From NCBI GenBank assembly GCA_016508695.1, contig VNKQ01000014.1, positions 1,550,001 to 1,614,000 on the forward strand: DNA of 64,000 bases. Reading direction: 5' to 3'. Below the pieces are notes generated by a model that was given only the letters and a program-made list of their open reading frames with translations, was not told the DNA's origin and did no database searches. Made by a program: the position numbers and the translations under genes. The stretch is from Hyphodiscus hymeniophilus. Taxonomy: Eukaryota > Ascomycota > Leotiomycetes > Helotiales > Hyphodiscaceae. Shown one piece after another: positions 35,307-46,452 of the stretch. Positions within the stretch are counted from its first letter, which is position 1; every line of letters begins with the position of its first letter.

Positions 35307-36024
35307 AAAAGGCAGTAGAGTAAGCATCTGCGTATGACTGTGTATGATATTGTATGAATATTGTATCAAATGTATGGTTCTCAAAAGCTGCACGCATTTG
35401 TTGCCGTGCATTGTAGCTCTCAAGCGAGGCCCAAAGTCCAGCGACTGGAATTGAGACCTCAACTCGGGCGAATTTGAGTAAAACCTGTTTTACTCTATTG
35501 AGTCCGCTCAAGACCAAGAACACCACTGCTCAGAGGCTGTCAGTCAGCCGACAAAGGGAGTCCATTGGATTTCAAACAACAATGGCAGTGTGCACCAACT
35601 TCTTTGTTAGGAGAGGAGTAGAATTCTAGATGACTACTTGCTCGTAGTCTTCAAGCGATCTGGAACTTGCACATCAAGAAATGCGGGATTTTGATCTGAG
35701 GCACCTAAAGTGTTGATATTGCGTGCTTTCAAGTCCGCCTGAATGTCTTGGCACACGAGTTGTGGCTTTGCACAGCCTCGAGGTTGTCGCCTCATTATGC
35801 GATGATTCGTCGAGCAATGCAGCAGATAAGGCTCTGAATTGTGCAGACGTCCCCTTCAAGAATAGCGATCTCCATCTTGTGATTTCAAACAAGCTGAAAG
35901 GGCTGCTTGATTTCAAACCCGTGGAGTCTGGAGTGCCCAGCCTTGTCGAGGACGATGGCGGGTATGATGTTTAAAAGCCATGAAGGAGCCTTGACTTCGT
36001 GGTAATTGATCCGTGGAGGCGAAT
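35307..36024. other. Intergenic stretch
   Basis: No supported gene in about 720 bp. A small frame at 35723-35974 has no motif. Confidence 0.5.
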
Positions 36025-38135
36025 ATGTTGTGCAATATGTATTCTATCAGGATGTGGCGGTTACTCACGATTGTTACTCTGCTGCCAATTCTTGCACAAG
36101 GTGCTGCGTTCAAAGCCGTATCTGATGCGATACCTCAGCTCACCAATCTCACTCTTACCTCGCCGTCCCGCTATTTACACCAGCTTGGTGGCATGAACAT
36201 GACGCATTGTTGCCTTCTTGCTGTCAACTCCTCCTTCGGCATCAAGAATGGTAATATTTCCATTATCAACACCTCTTTCCTCTCTACAGACACCACTCCG
36301 GCATCATTCCTGACCTCTATCAACGAGGGCCAGTTTCCTTGCGGCGCCGAATACAATGGAGACCTCTTGGGTGCTCCTCCAGTCAAGTCAACTTACCGGT
36401 GGTGCAAAAGCAATTGCAACGGCTGGCAGATATCGCAGGCGAAGAAGCTACAGCAATGGGTTGGGCCCATGGTTTCTTTTATTTTACCATCTCTAGTATT
36501 TTGTATCAACATTCCCAAGAGAAGAGAAATCGATGTCAGTGATCGCCTTTTCCAGCATCGCGCGGGGAGTCAATGGGCATTCATCTCGACGCCCGCGAGG
36601 TTTCTAGTTGCGGTAGTCATGGTCAGTATTGACACACTGATTTGGCTAGCTTTGTGCTTTGTGTTTGCGGCTCCGATGATCTTGAGTGGGATCTATGAGG
36701 CGTTTTGGGATCACAAGATTCTTAAGTTCTTGAGCGTAGAGGGGGGAAAACTGCCGGTTGAAATCAGAGCCAGACTGCTTTATGTCGTTCTAGTTGGGAA
36801 TATTGACCTGAACAGAGAAGAAAGTGAGTCTGCAACCTTCCAAAACAATAACTTCATCATACGGTCCGAAAGTAATAACTCCTACACAGCAGTAGTAGAA
36901 GATGATGGCGGAGCTTGGGAGGATGTCCAGAAGCTCACGAGCGGAGAAAACGTTAGTGGTGAGAAGGCCATCTGCCGAACTCAAACACGGTTACTTTCCA
37001 TGTTGAGAACTCAAAGCAGGTATGGGTTGTATTCCAGGGACCCCCCGACCCCCCCCTTTTCCCCCAACCCGACAAAAAGTCCTAATGCCTGTGAAGTTTT
37101 GCATCGGCCGTCGGAGCCCCAATTGTGTTTTTCGCCGGCGGCTTTGCCTACACCATTGCCGATACAAGAACTAATCTGGGGGACAATGATACCGCACACG
37201 CCCTGGCATTTGGAATGTGGTAAGCTAATTCCTCGGCGAAGTTATCTGCCTCCTTTGGACAGTCATCTAACGTAGCTCAAAGGTGGATGATAATGCCCCA
37301 TGTCGCAATCATCTCATCTCTCCTGCTCGCTAGTAATAACCCCAACACGTTCCAAGGTATCGTGGGTGGTCCAGTAGTTGTGCATCCGGCAGTCTTCAAG
37401 ATCTTTGGTCTTGCGTACCCCAGTCGATACAAAACCGAATGGATGTGGTTTCGGGGCCGTAGCAAATTTCTATGGATCCAAAAAACACTGCAATATCACA
37501 ACTTCGAAAACGCATCGCTTGAGCTCAATCTATCGGCCAATTTGTCACTGCTTGAGTGGAAGCTGGTCACGATTCTCACCTTCGTTTTAATTGCTGTACC
37601 AGTTGCCCTTGCGTTCCTGATCTCATATTACACACCCAATATCGGAGTCTCCTGTCGAAGTGTCACTTTCGCGGTGTATTTAGTCACCCAAAGTCTACAG
37701 CTAGCCTTGTGGGTTTGGGTTCTCAAGACCAGCACAGTATGCCCAGCAGGCAAACTACACTCCCCTATGCGGTGGACTCGGAATACGAGGTGGAACGCAT
37801 ACCGGTGCTTCGTCTGGTGGACACTCGCAACAATATTCGGCATCGCTAGCATTTTTACGTCTATTGGCGGCACAATTATGCAGCTTCTTGGAGTGTATCG
37901 TAACTGTCTTTGCGCCTTACCTATTCAATACTGGAGGAACCCTGATGCGGCTGACTCGTATATTGCGTTGGGAACTAATACTGCCGATGATATCATGGCT
38001 GCAAAGACATGGTGGATTGGGATCGGTGGTGTAGCTATCACGTTCTTGTGCTTGAACTGCTATTGGGGATGGTGGTATCAGAGACGGTTAAGGGGAGTGT
38101 TTCAGGATGTCGTGGAGAAATGCTTGGTAAGCTAG
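36025..38135 (+). CDS. Polytopic fungal membrane protein of unknown function
   Basis: Three exons: 36025..37019, 37097..37219, 37283..38135; introns 77 and 63 nt; 656 residues from the first ATG (ATGs at 36037 and 36052 are alternatives). A signal peptide (WRLLTIVTLLPILAQGAAF) is followed by an Asn-glycosylation-rich, Cys-containing outside domain, a CKSNCNGWQ motif, then about eight membrane segments (such as SFILPSLVFCINIP, LVAVVMVSIDTLIWLALC, VVFFAGGFAYTI and WWMIMPHVAIISSLLLA). The blocks AHALAFGMWWM and SNNPNTFQG are typical of a large uncharacterised Pezizomycotina family. A strong GTGAGT donor at about 36822 and CAG acceptors 66-69 nt on are in frame, so an extra optional intron is possible. 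Confidence 0.8.
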
Positions 38136-38309
38136 ACCCTGATCTTCCTTGTCGATATCGAGCGTGGAGAGCTGGAAGATGCGGATAGATATTGCTGGGA
38201 AAGCAATTTGTTCGAATAATTCTCGAATGTAGGGTTGACGAGAGCATGAAGTGCTCATAATGAAGTCTTATTGTGGGCAACGTGGAGGCTTGGAAGTCTC
38301 ATTGATTCA

Positions 38310-39944
38310 TTATTTATTGTGTCTGACTAGCTTGCCTGGTATGAATCTCACCAATTTTTCCATGGCCTCGTCTCCAACAATAGTTGACCTTTCTGCCAGG
38401 GTCTGAACGCTGGCCTCACGAACTGGCATTCGTCTTCCAGACTGATGCTTTACTTCTCCGGTCGTAATCTTCTGTGGCGGCAAGGAGTCTGAATGGAAAT
38501 GTGTCTCCTTACGATGTATTTCTCGTCCTTCAGATTCGTTAGAGATGGCGAAGTCCATGGTAGGCGAGACATGCGTTTCATACTCTATCTCATGCCTACT
38601 TATCTGCCGGCTTGACGGAAGGTCGACTTGAGGATAGGCTATGTAGCCTTGCAACTTCCACAACTTCATCTGAATAGCAACTGTCGCCCGTTTGTCCCTG
38701 ATTATCAACACCTCCTTGTCGAAAATCGGGCACTGCTTTCGGAGGTCCTCCAAATGCTTCGGTCCTAGCAGCATGGGTAGATTGTGCACCGGGACCATGT
38801 GAGGTTTATCCTTCCCAATAGTGAGCGTAGCATATCCGGGCGGGCCATCACAATTTGGATGGTGTTTTGTCAATTCCTCGTTTCCGGCCACTCTCACTTC
38901 CGTGTCCATTGATATCTCTGAGTTCAACGAGTATTCTTCATTATCTCCAACTTTCTTCCCAGTCCATAAAATAACCCCTTGTTGTCTTCCAGTCATCTTC
39001 GCATCTTCCCAGTCCGTGCATCCTGCAACATATCCACGTTTCCGTTGAGCTAGATATAGGAGCCCTTCGATAAGACGTCTTCGCATGAGGTCCAAGATGA
39101 AGTCATCCATGTCTTCTCGCCAAGAGGTATGATTGATCACTTTTCTTGCAATCGCAGAATTGAGCGTTGCACCTGGTGTAAAGGACATCCAAGGAGCTAC
39201 ACCCCATCCTGACTTAGGGTTTCGCATGGAAGCGAGCAGGGCTCGGCGTGAGAGTAAATAGGCCCCAGGGCCAAGAGAGACAGAGCGATGTGGTAAAGAT
39301 CCGGTTTGAGAACAGGATGGTCTGGTCGCATCCATGCTTTCTGGCCTGCCGGCTTCGATCTCCGAGCTGTGGACTGATGCGAACGGGGCAACTTCTCGTT
39401 TCCCAGTCGTGGAATCTGTTGGGTGGGATTTCTTCCTCAAACTTGTCGGAACCCACCATGGTTCTCTTGTCTCTGGGTGCGCCATCAGTTCGAAATCTTG
39501 TAGGAAATATGTTGGCAGGTGGGCACCTGTGACTTGGCATTCGCGAATGGGTGTCGCTAGAGCTTGGGCGAAGGGATTCTTAGCTAGCTGTTGTTGAAAA
39601 GAAGTCGGGGTGTTGCTTGGAGGAAGCTTTGGTTTCTTATGCTTTCGTCTGGCCTCGACGACATCCGGATCCATGAATGGCGAGAGAGGGAGGTCTCGAG
39701 CTTTATACGGCTTGGAAGTGGCTTTTCTGCCATCTTCGATACTTTCAGATGTACCCAGTCCATCGGCCGCAGCGTTTCCATCTACTACGCCCTCTGTAGA
39801 GACTACTGGCGTAGGTGCAGAAGGGTTCGGGTTCGTGATGCCATTCTCAAGCTCGTTGAAGATGGATCTCGTCGTGTACGTTCGATTAACTTTCGTTAGC
39901 CACTTCGCAGTGTGACTACCTCGAGAGATTGCGCATTTGATCAT
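38310..39944 (-). CDS. Conserved fungal protein, probably mitochondrial, function unknown
   Basis: Single exon, 544 residues from the ATG at 39944 (the longer frame starts at TTG). The N-terminus MIKCAISRGSHTAKWLTKVN...TYTTRSIF looks like a mitochondrial presequence. A disordered Pro/Thr/Ser linker is followed by FQQQLAKNPFAQALATPIREC, TGAHLPTYFLQDFELM, EPWWVPTSL and YLLSRRALLASM, then a helical region with DFILDLMRRRLIEGLLYL. I know no function. The shared 198-bp promoter with clpP supports a mitochondrial role. Confidence 0.75.
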   Translation of the reverse strand: MIKCAISRGSHTAKWLTKVNRTYTTRSIFNELENGITNPNPSAPTPVVSTEGVVDGNAAADGLGTSESIEDGRKATSKPYKARDLPLSPFMDPDVVEARRKHKKPKLPPSNTPTSFQQQLAKNPFAQALATPIRECQVTGAHLPTYFLQDFELMAHPETREPWWVPTSLRKKSHPTDSTTGKREVAPFASVHSSEIEAGRPESMDATRPSCSQTGSLPHRSVSLGPGAYLLSRRALLASMRNPKSGWGVAPWMSFTPGATLNSAIARKVINHTSWREDMDDFILDLMRRRLIEGLLYLAQRKRGYVAGCTDWEDAKMTGRQQGVILWTGKKVGDNEEYSLNSEISMDTEVRVAGNEELTKHHPNCDGPPGYATLTIGKDKPHMVPVHNLPMLLGPKHLEDLRKQCPIFDKEVLIIRDKRATVAIQMKLWKLQGYIAYPQVDLPSSRQISRHEIEYETHVSPTMDFAISNESEGREIHRKETHFHSDSLPPQKITTGEVKHQSGRRMPVREASVQTLAERSTIVGDEAMEKLVRFIPGKLVRHNK

Positions 39945-40142
39945 ACCATACTCCGCCTTCGTGTCTGCGGAAAGAGATGTTGAGATGCAGACGTCGAAAG
40001 GAAAGTTTGATCGAGGCAAGAAGCGAGTCGCGTCAATCCCTGCGCCCGCGTCTTCCCAGCCGAACTCTCTTCAGCCTCATCCGCCGAAGTCAACGACATA
40101 TCATGGAAGATTAGCAAGAACGTCTAGACCGTTAGATCGAAG

Positions 40143-41017
40143 ATGCTTGCTGCCAGAGTATTGCGGGCGCCTGCTCGGAATGTCCTTCGATCAAGTTGTA
40201 GGGCTTTCTCATCACTGCCGCCTCGATCAGAGCCCAAATCATGGACCCCAGTGCCATATATCACAGAGACAATAGTGAGTACCATAGCCGTTCGCGCGAG
40301 GTTCCCAATCACTGACTGTCTAGGGAGGTGGCTGGCGCACATGTATATCCCTCGATTTGCGTGCAATGGAGCTTCATTAACTTGTGCGACTAGCCGACAT
40401 ATTCTCGAAGCTTTTACAGGTAAGTCTGCACCTGCCTTTCGTTCATCTTTCCAATTCGCTGCTAATGTATATCAGGAACGAATCATTTGTCTAAATGGTG
40501 AAGTGAATGAAACTGTCTCCGCCGCTGTAGTGGCACAACTCCTGTTCCTCGAATCCGACGCCCCAGAGAAAGCAATTACGCTATACATCAACTCACCAGG
40601 CGGATCCGTTACCGCAGGCCTGGCAATCTACGACACCATGACATATATAACCTCGCCTGTATCTACGGTATGCGTTGGACAAGCTGCGTCAATGGGCTCA
40701 TTACTGCTCTGCGGGGGCAAGCTGGTAAGCGGTTCTGTCTACCCCATAGCTCAATCATGGTGCATCAGCCATCAGGAGGATACTTTGGACAGGCTTCGGA
40801 TATTGCGATCCACGCGACGGAGATTTTGAGAGTTAGGAAGCAGCTGAACGAGATCTATATGAGGCACTTGACTAAGGAACACGCTTTGGAAGATATTGAG
40901 AGATTGATGGAACGGGACAAGTTCTTGAGCGCGAAGGAGGCACTAGAGATGGGAATTGTGGATGAGATATTGGAAAGGAGGACCACTGAAACGGAGAATG
41001 GTGGGAGTGGAACGTAG
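40143..41017 (+). CDS. Mitochondrial ClpP protease, apparent 1-nt frameshift
   Basis: Four exons: 40143..40274, 40324..40342 (19 nt), 40394..40419 (26 nt), 40476..41017; introns 49, 51 and 56 nt. The presequence MLAARVLRAPARNVLRSS leads into VPYITETI, GGGWRT, SDIFSKLLQ and ERIICLNGEV. The catalytic Ser is in VGQAASMGSLLL and the His in PHSSIMVHQPSGG. After LLLCGG the frame must change by one base: the run of five G at 40713-40717 would need six. As read, translation goes on in the wrong frame and stops at 40829, losing the catalytic His. With the extra base the protein is 239 residues, the family length, and ends EALEMGIVDEIL...GSGT. Either a sequence error or a null allele. Confidence 0.9.
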
Positions 41018-42659
41018 CAACGACATTTGCTGCGTCTTGTCCGTTTCAGTGACGACCTCGCAACCACCCAGCCAACCATGTCTGGAAGTTTTGTTCGAAT
41101 GCCGGAGCTCTGTGCTGCGTATAACTTCCTGAATCTTTTTAACCCGCCAATTTCTCATCACACGATAGACCTGTTGTGTCATTTATCACCCCTTTTATCT
41201 CTCCTCTCTCTTCGAACTTCGCAGATCTCTTTCCTGACTTCACCGTTTCTACGCTCGAGGCTGCGCATTCATCTATTTGGGATTCGGAGCCGCAACCATT
41301 TCTTGATCTTCCTCGACCATTTGTCAATCCAGCTTTCCCTTTGGTCCCAAATCTCAGCAAATAATTGAAACGAGAGCCCATTTGTGGAGACAGTATGCCA
41401 GGCTCTCTCCTTGCTCTTAGTTATGTAACTCGGATATAAAAAAGCCTTTTCAAGCGCAAGGAGTGATGCATTTTTGTCGACTTGAGGGAATTGGTTCCGA
41501 TTCCGAAGGATGTGTAAAGCTATTTCCTAAGCTCAGCTTATTTCCTAAGTTCAGCTTGGGGCATAAAACTAATATACGGTATCAAACTAATAGGATACAT
41601 ACCCAATATTTCTACCTGCTCAGATTTACTCAAGTCTTTGAACCTCTTTGGCATTTCAAGAATTTAGCGAACAGTGTGCGGCGATATCTGTTGTGATTTC
41701 TTAAAATCATTGCAATAATTTATGTGGTGTGGAGTTCCTAAACTTGGGATAACGTTAGACTGGGACCTAAACTTGTGTGTGAGTAGTAATATCCATGTGG
41801 AACCCGTACCAGTCTTAGTGACATCCCATAGTCTATGCAAATACTAGCTTCTCCCTAGGACCCAATTCTACAGATGCATTCCAGCCTCCCCCAAAGCGCC
41901 GTCCTGCACAACTCCCATGTGGTATTTTGTCTCTCTTAGCCTTCTTCTTTTTCCCAATATCTATGTTCCAATCCTTATTTCCCATCCAGTTCTTACACCG
42001 ACAACCATATTTTGTGACTAATAATTAAAATGTCATATCAGGAGCTACCTTGCTGTACGAGAGTTTCATGAACTGACATCAATTGACGTTGGCATTGACA
42101 TTTACGTATGCAGTACATTCGTCTTCAACGGCACTTCAAAAGACCGCACCACCTGGAATACCAGCCCGAAACTCGGTCGCTTAAAGAACCTAGGAGAACG
42201 AAACCCACAAACCGAATAGGGTCTCAATATGGAAAGAGTCGCGGTCCCAGATCGACGGATACATCTGCGTCGGCGTATGCAGAATATACAAGTATTCCCC
42301 TATTTGCTTTCAACCTCAATTCTCCGCCACTTTCATTTCGTTGTTCGTTTGATGTCATGCATTCCCTACACGAACATTTACTTTCTAACCCTAAGGTCTA
42401 AAGCATAAATAGAGGAGGCGAAGTTGCCTAGAAAGATATGTCGACTTTGTCATCTAGCCCTAGGCCACGGGCAGGATTGTGAGTAGAAACACGGCCTTCC
42501 TCGGCTCTCAAGATTTTGATAAAGTCCGGACACGAGGATCTCTTCCACCGTTACTGACCTGGAAACTATTGCGTAAGAGTCTCTTCTTGAATCAGTAACT
42601 TAATCCAGGGAGCTATTACCTTCAAGGTTCATCATCGGATGTCCGTCTCTAACCCCTTC
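41018..42659. other. 1.6-kb intergenic stretch
   Basis: No supported gene. Pyrimidine-rich around 41180-41330, AT-rich around 41560-41760. Open frames are short and without motifs. Confidence 0.5.
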
Positions 42660-44291
42660 TTAGAGCCGAGATGACCTCTCAAATCTACCACCTTCGGTTG
42701 CTAACTTTGCTGCATTGAGGCCTGCTTTGCGTCCGAAAACAGATCCAGATGTCAAACCGCTCCCGCCAGGGTAGTTCTCGTAAAACAGCCCACCCACCAT
42801 CTCTCCGGCGCAAAAGACCCCAGGAATCACTTTCCCTGTCAAGTTTGAGATAACAGAAGCGGTATTCGGATCGATGGCGAGTCCTCCAAATGTAAATGTA
42901 ACACCAGAAGTCACAAGGATAGCCAGGAACGGGCCTTTGTCGATCGGGAGCGCCCAATTTGATTTGGCGATTTTTAATTGTTGCTTTGAAGATTGTGTAG
43001 AAAGTCCATCTCGAATAGCCGGGTCCCATTTGAGATCAGATTTTTCCAATCTGTGTTTATAGGCCGCCTCATTATAAGCTTTGAAAGTCTCTACAAATCT
43101 TGCCGGATTCTCCAGCCCTTTCGCCGTGCACTTCTCCGCCAACTCCTCAATTGAATCTCCCCAAACCTTCTCCACAATCTCATCCCGGTACTCTTCACTC
43201 CTTAACCAAGGAATGCCTTTCTGATCCCAAACTTGGAACGCCAGACCTTGAGGTTGTCCCAGGATTGCTCTTCCAAACTTGGCATACGTGTAATTTCTTA
43301 GATCACTACCCTCATCAAAGAATCTTTCTCCACGAATGTTTATTGTCACGCCGAGAGGATAGCCAGATTTCGTGAACTCATTTGAGATTTCTCGATCTCC
43401 AGAATTCGCAGGAGAATTTGCGTCCCAAGCAACAGAATGGCATCCTGACCATTGGCCGGCTTGTCGAGCTGAAATATCCCGAATTGCCATCTCCAGGACC
43501 TCGCCGGTGTTATAAGGCGTCCCCCGTACGTGGGCGAGGTCCCATCCTGGGCCAAGGTATTGGGCACGAAGGCGAGGATTGCTTTCGAATCCTCCAGCTG
43601 CAAGGACAACCGCTTTGGCTCTGATAAGAAGTGGTTCATTATCTTTTTCTGCAAGGAGAGATTCGAAAGCGCCTGTATTGGGATCAACATTGATTTGTCG
43701 TGCTGCAGTTGAATATAGAACTTTGACGCTGTATTCCTTAGCAGCTCTTTGATGAAATTGGATTAGGCCCTTTCCACCATTTTCCGTTTTCAATGCTAGC
43801 CCGCCGAAGAATTTAAATCTCCCATCGACTTTGTAGGCCTTTGTCAGATCAGTCAGGCATGGTCTTCTGGCGCACGGAATGTCACTAACCTGACGATTAA
43901 AGCTCAACTGAAATCCTAGTCCTAGTCCTCCCAGCCATTTCACCGCCTCATTACTTTCCGCCACCAATTTCTGTCCAAGTCCTCGGTCATACCTCCCATG
44001 CGTTATGCGATTCATATCATTCAGGAAATCATCCTGCGTATACGGATCTAAATCAATAACATTTGCCGTTTCAGCATCAACATTCGTTACGATTGGCTGA
44101 AGATCGGAGAGCCCGTTATGAGCAATTCGGAAGGCACCAGCTGTAAAATAACTGTTTCCTCCCGCCCACTCTTCTGGGCATTTATCAATAAGGATGACCT
44201 CTCCGGCATGAGATTGAGCTGCTGAGAGGGCAGCACAGAAGCCAGCGTTGCCTGATCCTACGACTAGAACGGAGCATGTAATGCTTTTCAT
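42660..44291 (-). CDS. FAD-dependent fumarate reductase/tricarballylate dehydrogenase-like flavoprotein
   Basis: Single exon, 543 residues, starting at the ATG at 44291 because the longer frame uses TTG. The N-terminus has the Rossmann dinucleotide motif VLVVGSGNAGFCAALSAA followed by VILIDKCPEEWAGGNSYF. Further FAD_binding_2 blocks: AKAVVLAAGGFESNP, SGYPLGVTINIRGERF and, at the end, FTFGGLAIDPNTA, GVFCAGEMVGGLFYENYPGGSGLTSG-type residues that bind FAD. It is most like TcuA-type tricarballylate dehydrogenases, which oxidise tricarboxylates to aconitate-like products. No targeting peptide is evident. It ends at 42660, close to the accessory P450 region. Confidence 0.88.
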   Translation of the reverse strand: MKSITCSVLVVGSGNAGFCAALSAAQSHAGEVILIDKCPEEWAGGNSYFTAGAFRIAHNGLSDLQPIVTNVDAETANVIDLDPYTQDDFLNDMNRITHGRYDRGLGQKLVAESNEAVKWLGGLGLGFQLSFNRQVSDIPCARRPCLTDLTKAYKVDGRFKFFGGLALKTENGGKGLIQFHQRAAKEYSVKVLYSTAARQINVDPNTGAFESLLAEKDNEPLLIRAKAVVLAAGGFESNPRLRAQYLGPGWDLAHVRGTPYNTGEVLEMAIRDISARQAGQWSGCHSVAWDANSPANSGDREISNEFTKSGYPLGVTINIRGERFFDEGSDLRNYTYAKFGRAILGQPQGLAFQVWDQKGIPWLRSEEYRDEIVEKVWGDSIEELAEKCTAKGLENPARFVETFKAYNEAAYKHRLEKSDLKWDPAIRDGLSTQSSKQQLKIAKSNWALPIDKGPFLAILVTSGVTFTFGGLAIDPNTASVISNLTGKVIPGVFCAGEMVGGLFYENYPGGSGLTSGSVFGRKAGLNAAKLATEGGRFERSSRL

Positions 44292-44477
44292 TGTGAGTTT
44301 CTGGAGAATATATGATGGAGTTTTCTTGGGAGCATTGAAATTGGCGGAGCACAAATAGAAAGAACGCTGATGCGGAAGGATGCTTGCGAGTGGGGAAGTG
44401 GGGCAGTGCTGCGGGGTGAATCTAGGAGCTTGTACCTACTGTGCTTCTAATCTCTTGCTCTTAAAATTAACAACTCG

Positions 44478-45206
44478 ATGATGTCGTATGATATCTCGAC
44501 TCGGGTTTCTCTACGCTGGCTGCCAGATCCCCCTTCAGAGCCAAGCGACGTTCTCGTGTACAATGTCGGGCACTATTTCCTCGATCTTCGGGTTCTCAAG
44601 GCGGATAGATCGATCCAATGGGCAATGGCGGGCGAGAAGCAAATCATTTCTACTGAACCCTGTGCGTATACCCATACGCCAAATTGTTCCTCCACTGCTC
44701 ACGCATAAGCTGATGATCCGTTCTTGCAAAAAGTAAAGTGCCGTTGGCTCAAAATCATCGACTCATTTGGCGCTTCGGAGCCCGATGAAGCTAGCTTTAC
44801 CACTCTCCCCAACGGCGATGAACTTGAGACTGGGAGTATGCCTTGTCCTGAAAGGGGCGGCGCAGCCACAAAATACGAAGAAGTATGGAGGAATTTGAAT
44901 CCACGAGAGGGGGTTGAACATGCGTGGATTCTACAGAGTGTGGATGGGAACATATTTTTGGGCCGAATCGGTGGTGGATACATGGCTCTGCGTGAGGGTA
45001 AGCGCGAAGGTTTTGGGGCTCGAAGGGAAGAGTGGGATATAGCAAATGGCTGGAATGTGAAATACGAGATTGGTAGCGTGAATGGGGTGCCGAGCTTTGC
45101 TGCGCATGGAAAGATCATGTTCGATAAAGAGGAGAGCTGGAAGGTCGGTAATATAATTACAATTTCTGGGAACGAGTATATTGTACGGGCTTGGGAAGAC
45201 ATGTGA
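44478..45206 (+). CDS. HRI1: HRI1 family protein
   Basis: Two exons, 44478..44661 and 44734..45206, intron 44662-44733 (72 nt, GTGCGT...AAG), 218 residues. Family blocks in order: STRVSLRWLPDPPSEPSDVL, YFLDLRVLKAD, IQWAMAGEK, then across the splice EP-L-KCRWLKIIDS, FTTLPNGDELETGSMPCP, YEEVWRNL and FGARREEWD. This two-barrel HRI1 fold is conserved in fungi. The yeast protein interacts with the Hrr25 kinase and with Sec72, but its biochemical function is unknown. Divergent from the flavoprotein gene, 186 bp apart. Confidence 0.92.
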
Positions 45207-45361
45207 GACCGTTCTGTGAAAAGAATGAAATTACAATACAGTATTGTTGTTCAACATTTTCATCAAAAATCTCAAAGAGATAAATATGCCGCATTTAACA
45301 CTCTTTATATCATTAGTAAAAATTACCAAGAATTTATGTAGACAGCCAAGGAAGAAGTCTA
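45207..45361. other. HRI1 3' flank
   Basis: AT-rich non-coding DNA up to the MITE. Nothing else seen. Confidence 0.5.
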
Positions 45362-45626
45362 GAGGGTGCAGAAAAGGGTGGCCTTATTTGGCTTGTGCGC
45401 AACCACCAAAATCGAAGCTTTATTCACATCACAACAACTACAATTATAACTCAAGCTAGTCTTTAAGACTAAATTAGACAAGAAGATACTCGAGGATATA
45501 TACAATAAATACACAAAAAGACTATATGATTATAGATATCGTTAGGGTCAAATGATAAAGTATTAGATATAATCGATTTTGGTGGTTGCGTACAAGCCAA
45601 TTAAGGCCACTTTTTTCTGCACCCTC
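45362..45626. mobile_element. 265-bp MITE with 54-bp TIRs and TA duplication
   Basis: TIRs 45362-45415 and 45573-45626 begin gagggtgcagaaaa and match at 50 of 54 positions; three of the four differences are G-to-A transitions. TA dinucleotides flank both ends (45360-45361 and 45627-45628), the target choice of Tc1/mariner/pogo (Fot1-like) elements. The 157-bp centre is AT-rich and non-coding, so this is a non-autonomous element. Confidence 0.88.
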
Positions 45627-46452
45627 TAGGAAGTTCCAACAGTGTGGAGACATGACAAAGAAATTGTTCCAGTCCCAAGCAAATCCCCAGTCCATTTTCC
45701 CCCGACCAGATGATGCATGATGAGACAAGATCTGCAGTGGACACCAATAGGGATCCGCTAGATTTGACAAAGCCTTAACCACCTACTCCTTACACAACCC
45801 TCTCTTCAAAGCATCTCGACGCTAATGTTCCATTTTGGCCTCTCAGGCTCTCAGCACTGCAACTTAAATGACCTGGCACCTTTCTCTCCTCTTCACTTAT
45901 CATGGAATCCTCGGTACCAACCCATCACCATTCACCAAGCTAGTTCAGATTCCACAAATTGCTCTGTCAAGTCGCGGCGTTAGGCAGAGCGTATGCCATG
46001 GATAAATGAAGAAAGAGGACAAGACTATGGTGAAGGTAAAGGACGATGGCTATTCATGAGAAGACATCTATGCTGCCCTCCCTTGCCACGGCTCGGTACA
46101 CAGATCATGAAAATAATTATCAGATTACCTCTGAATTACGCAATTGTTCACATTACTGTGATGAGACGTAAAAGATATTCAGGATACTTAATCAAGTAAG
46201 ACATACGAATGCTTACATTGAGTACACGTTTAGTTGCTCCTCATAATAGCAGATGATTGCTCTCCTTCCCATATTTTATCATCCTCAAGCTCAATCACCG
46301 AGCGGCGACCAATTCCAGCTTGCTATGGTATCAATGCTGAATTGCTCCCACTTCGAATCATACTTAACAAACAGCTATGTGACCCGTAGCCAGGGCGGTA
46401 TTGAGGACATGAGCATGTGAATATTGACAAGCCATAGCAATGCTTCAGACTA
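45627..46452. other. Intergenic, right flank of the MITE
   Basis: About 820 bp without a supported gene, up to the 3' end of the P450. Confidence 0.5.

Noticed and set aside
40732..40756. GTAAGC...TAG as a possible intron that would remove the clpP frameshift
   Set aside because: It would be only 25 nt, would delete conserved residues and still leaves the wrong frame.
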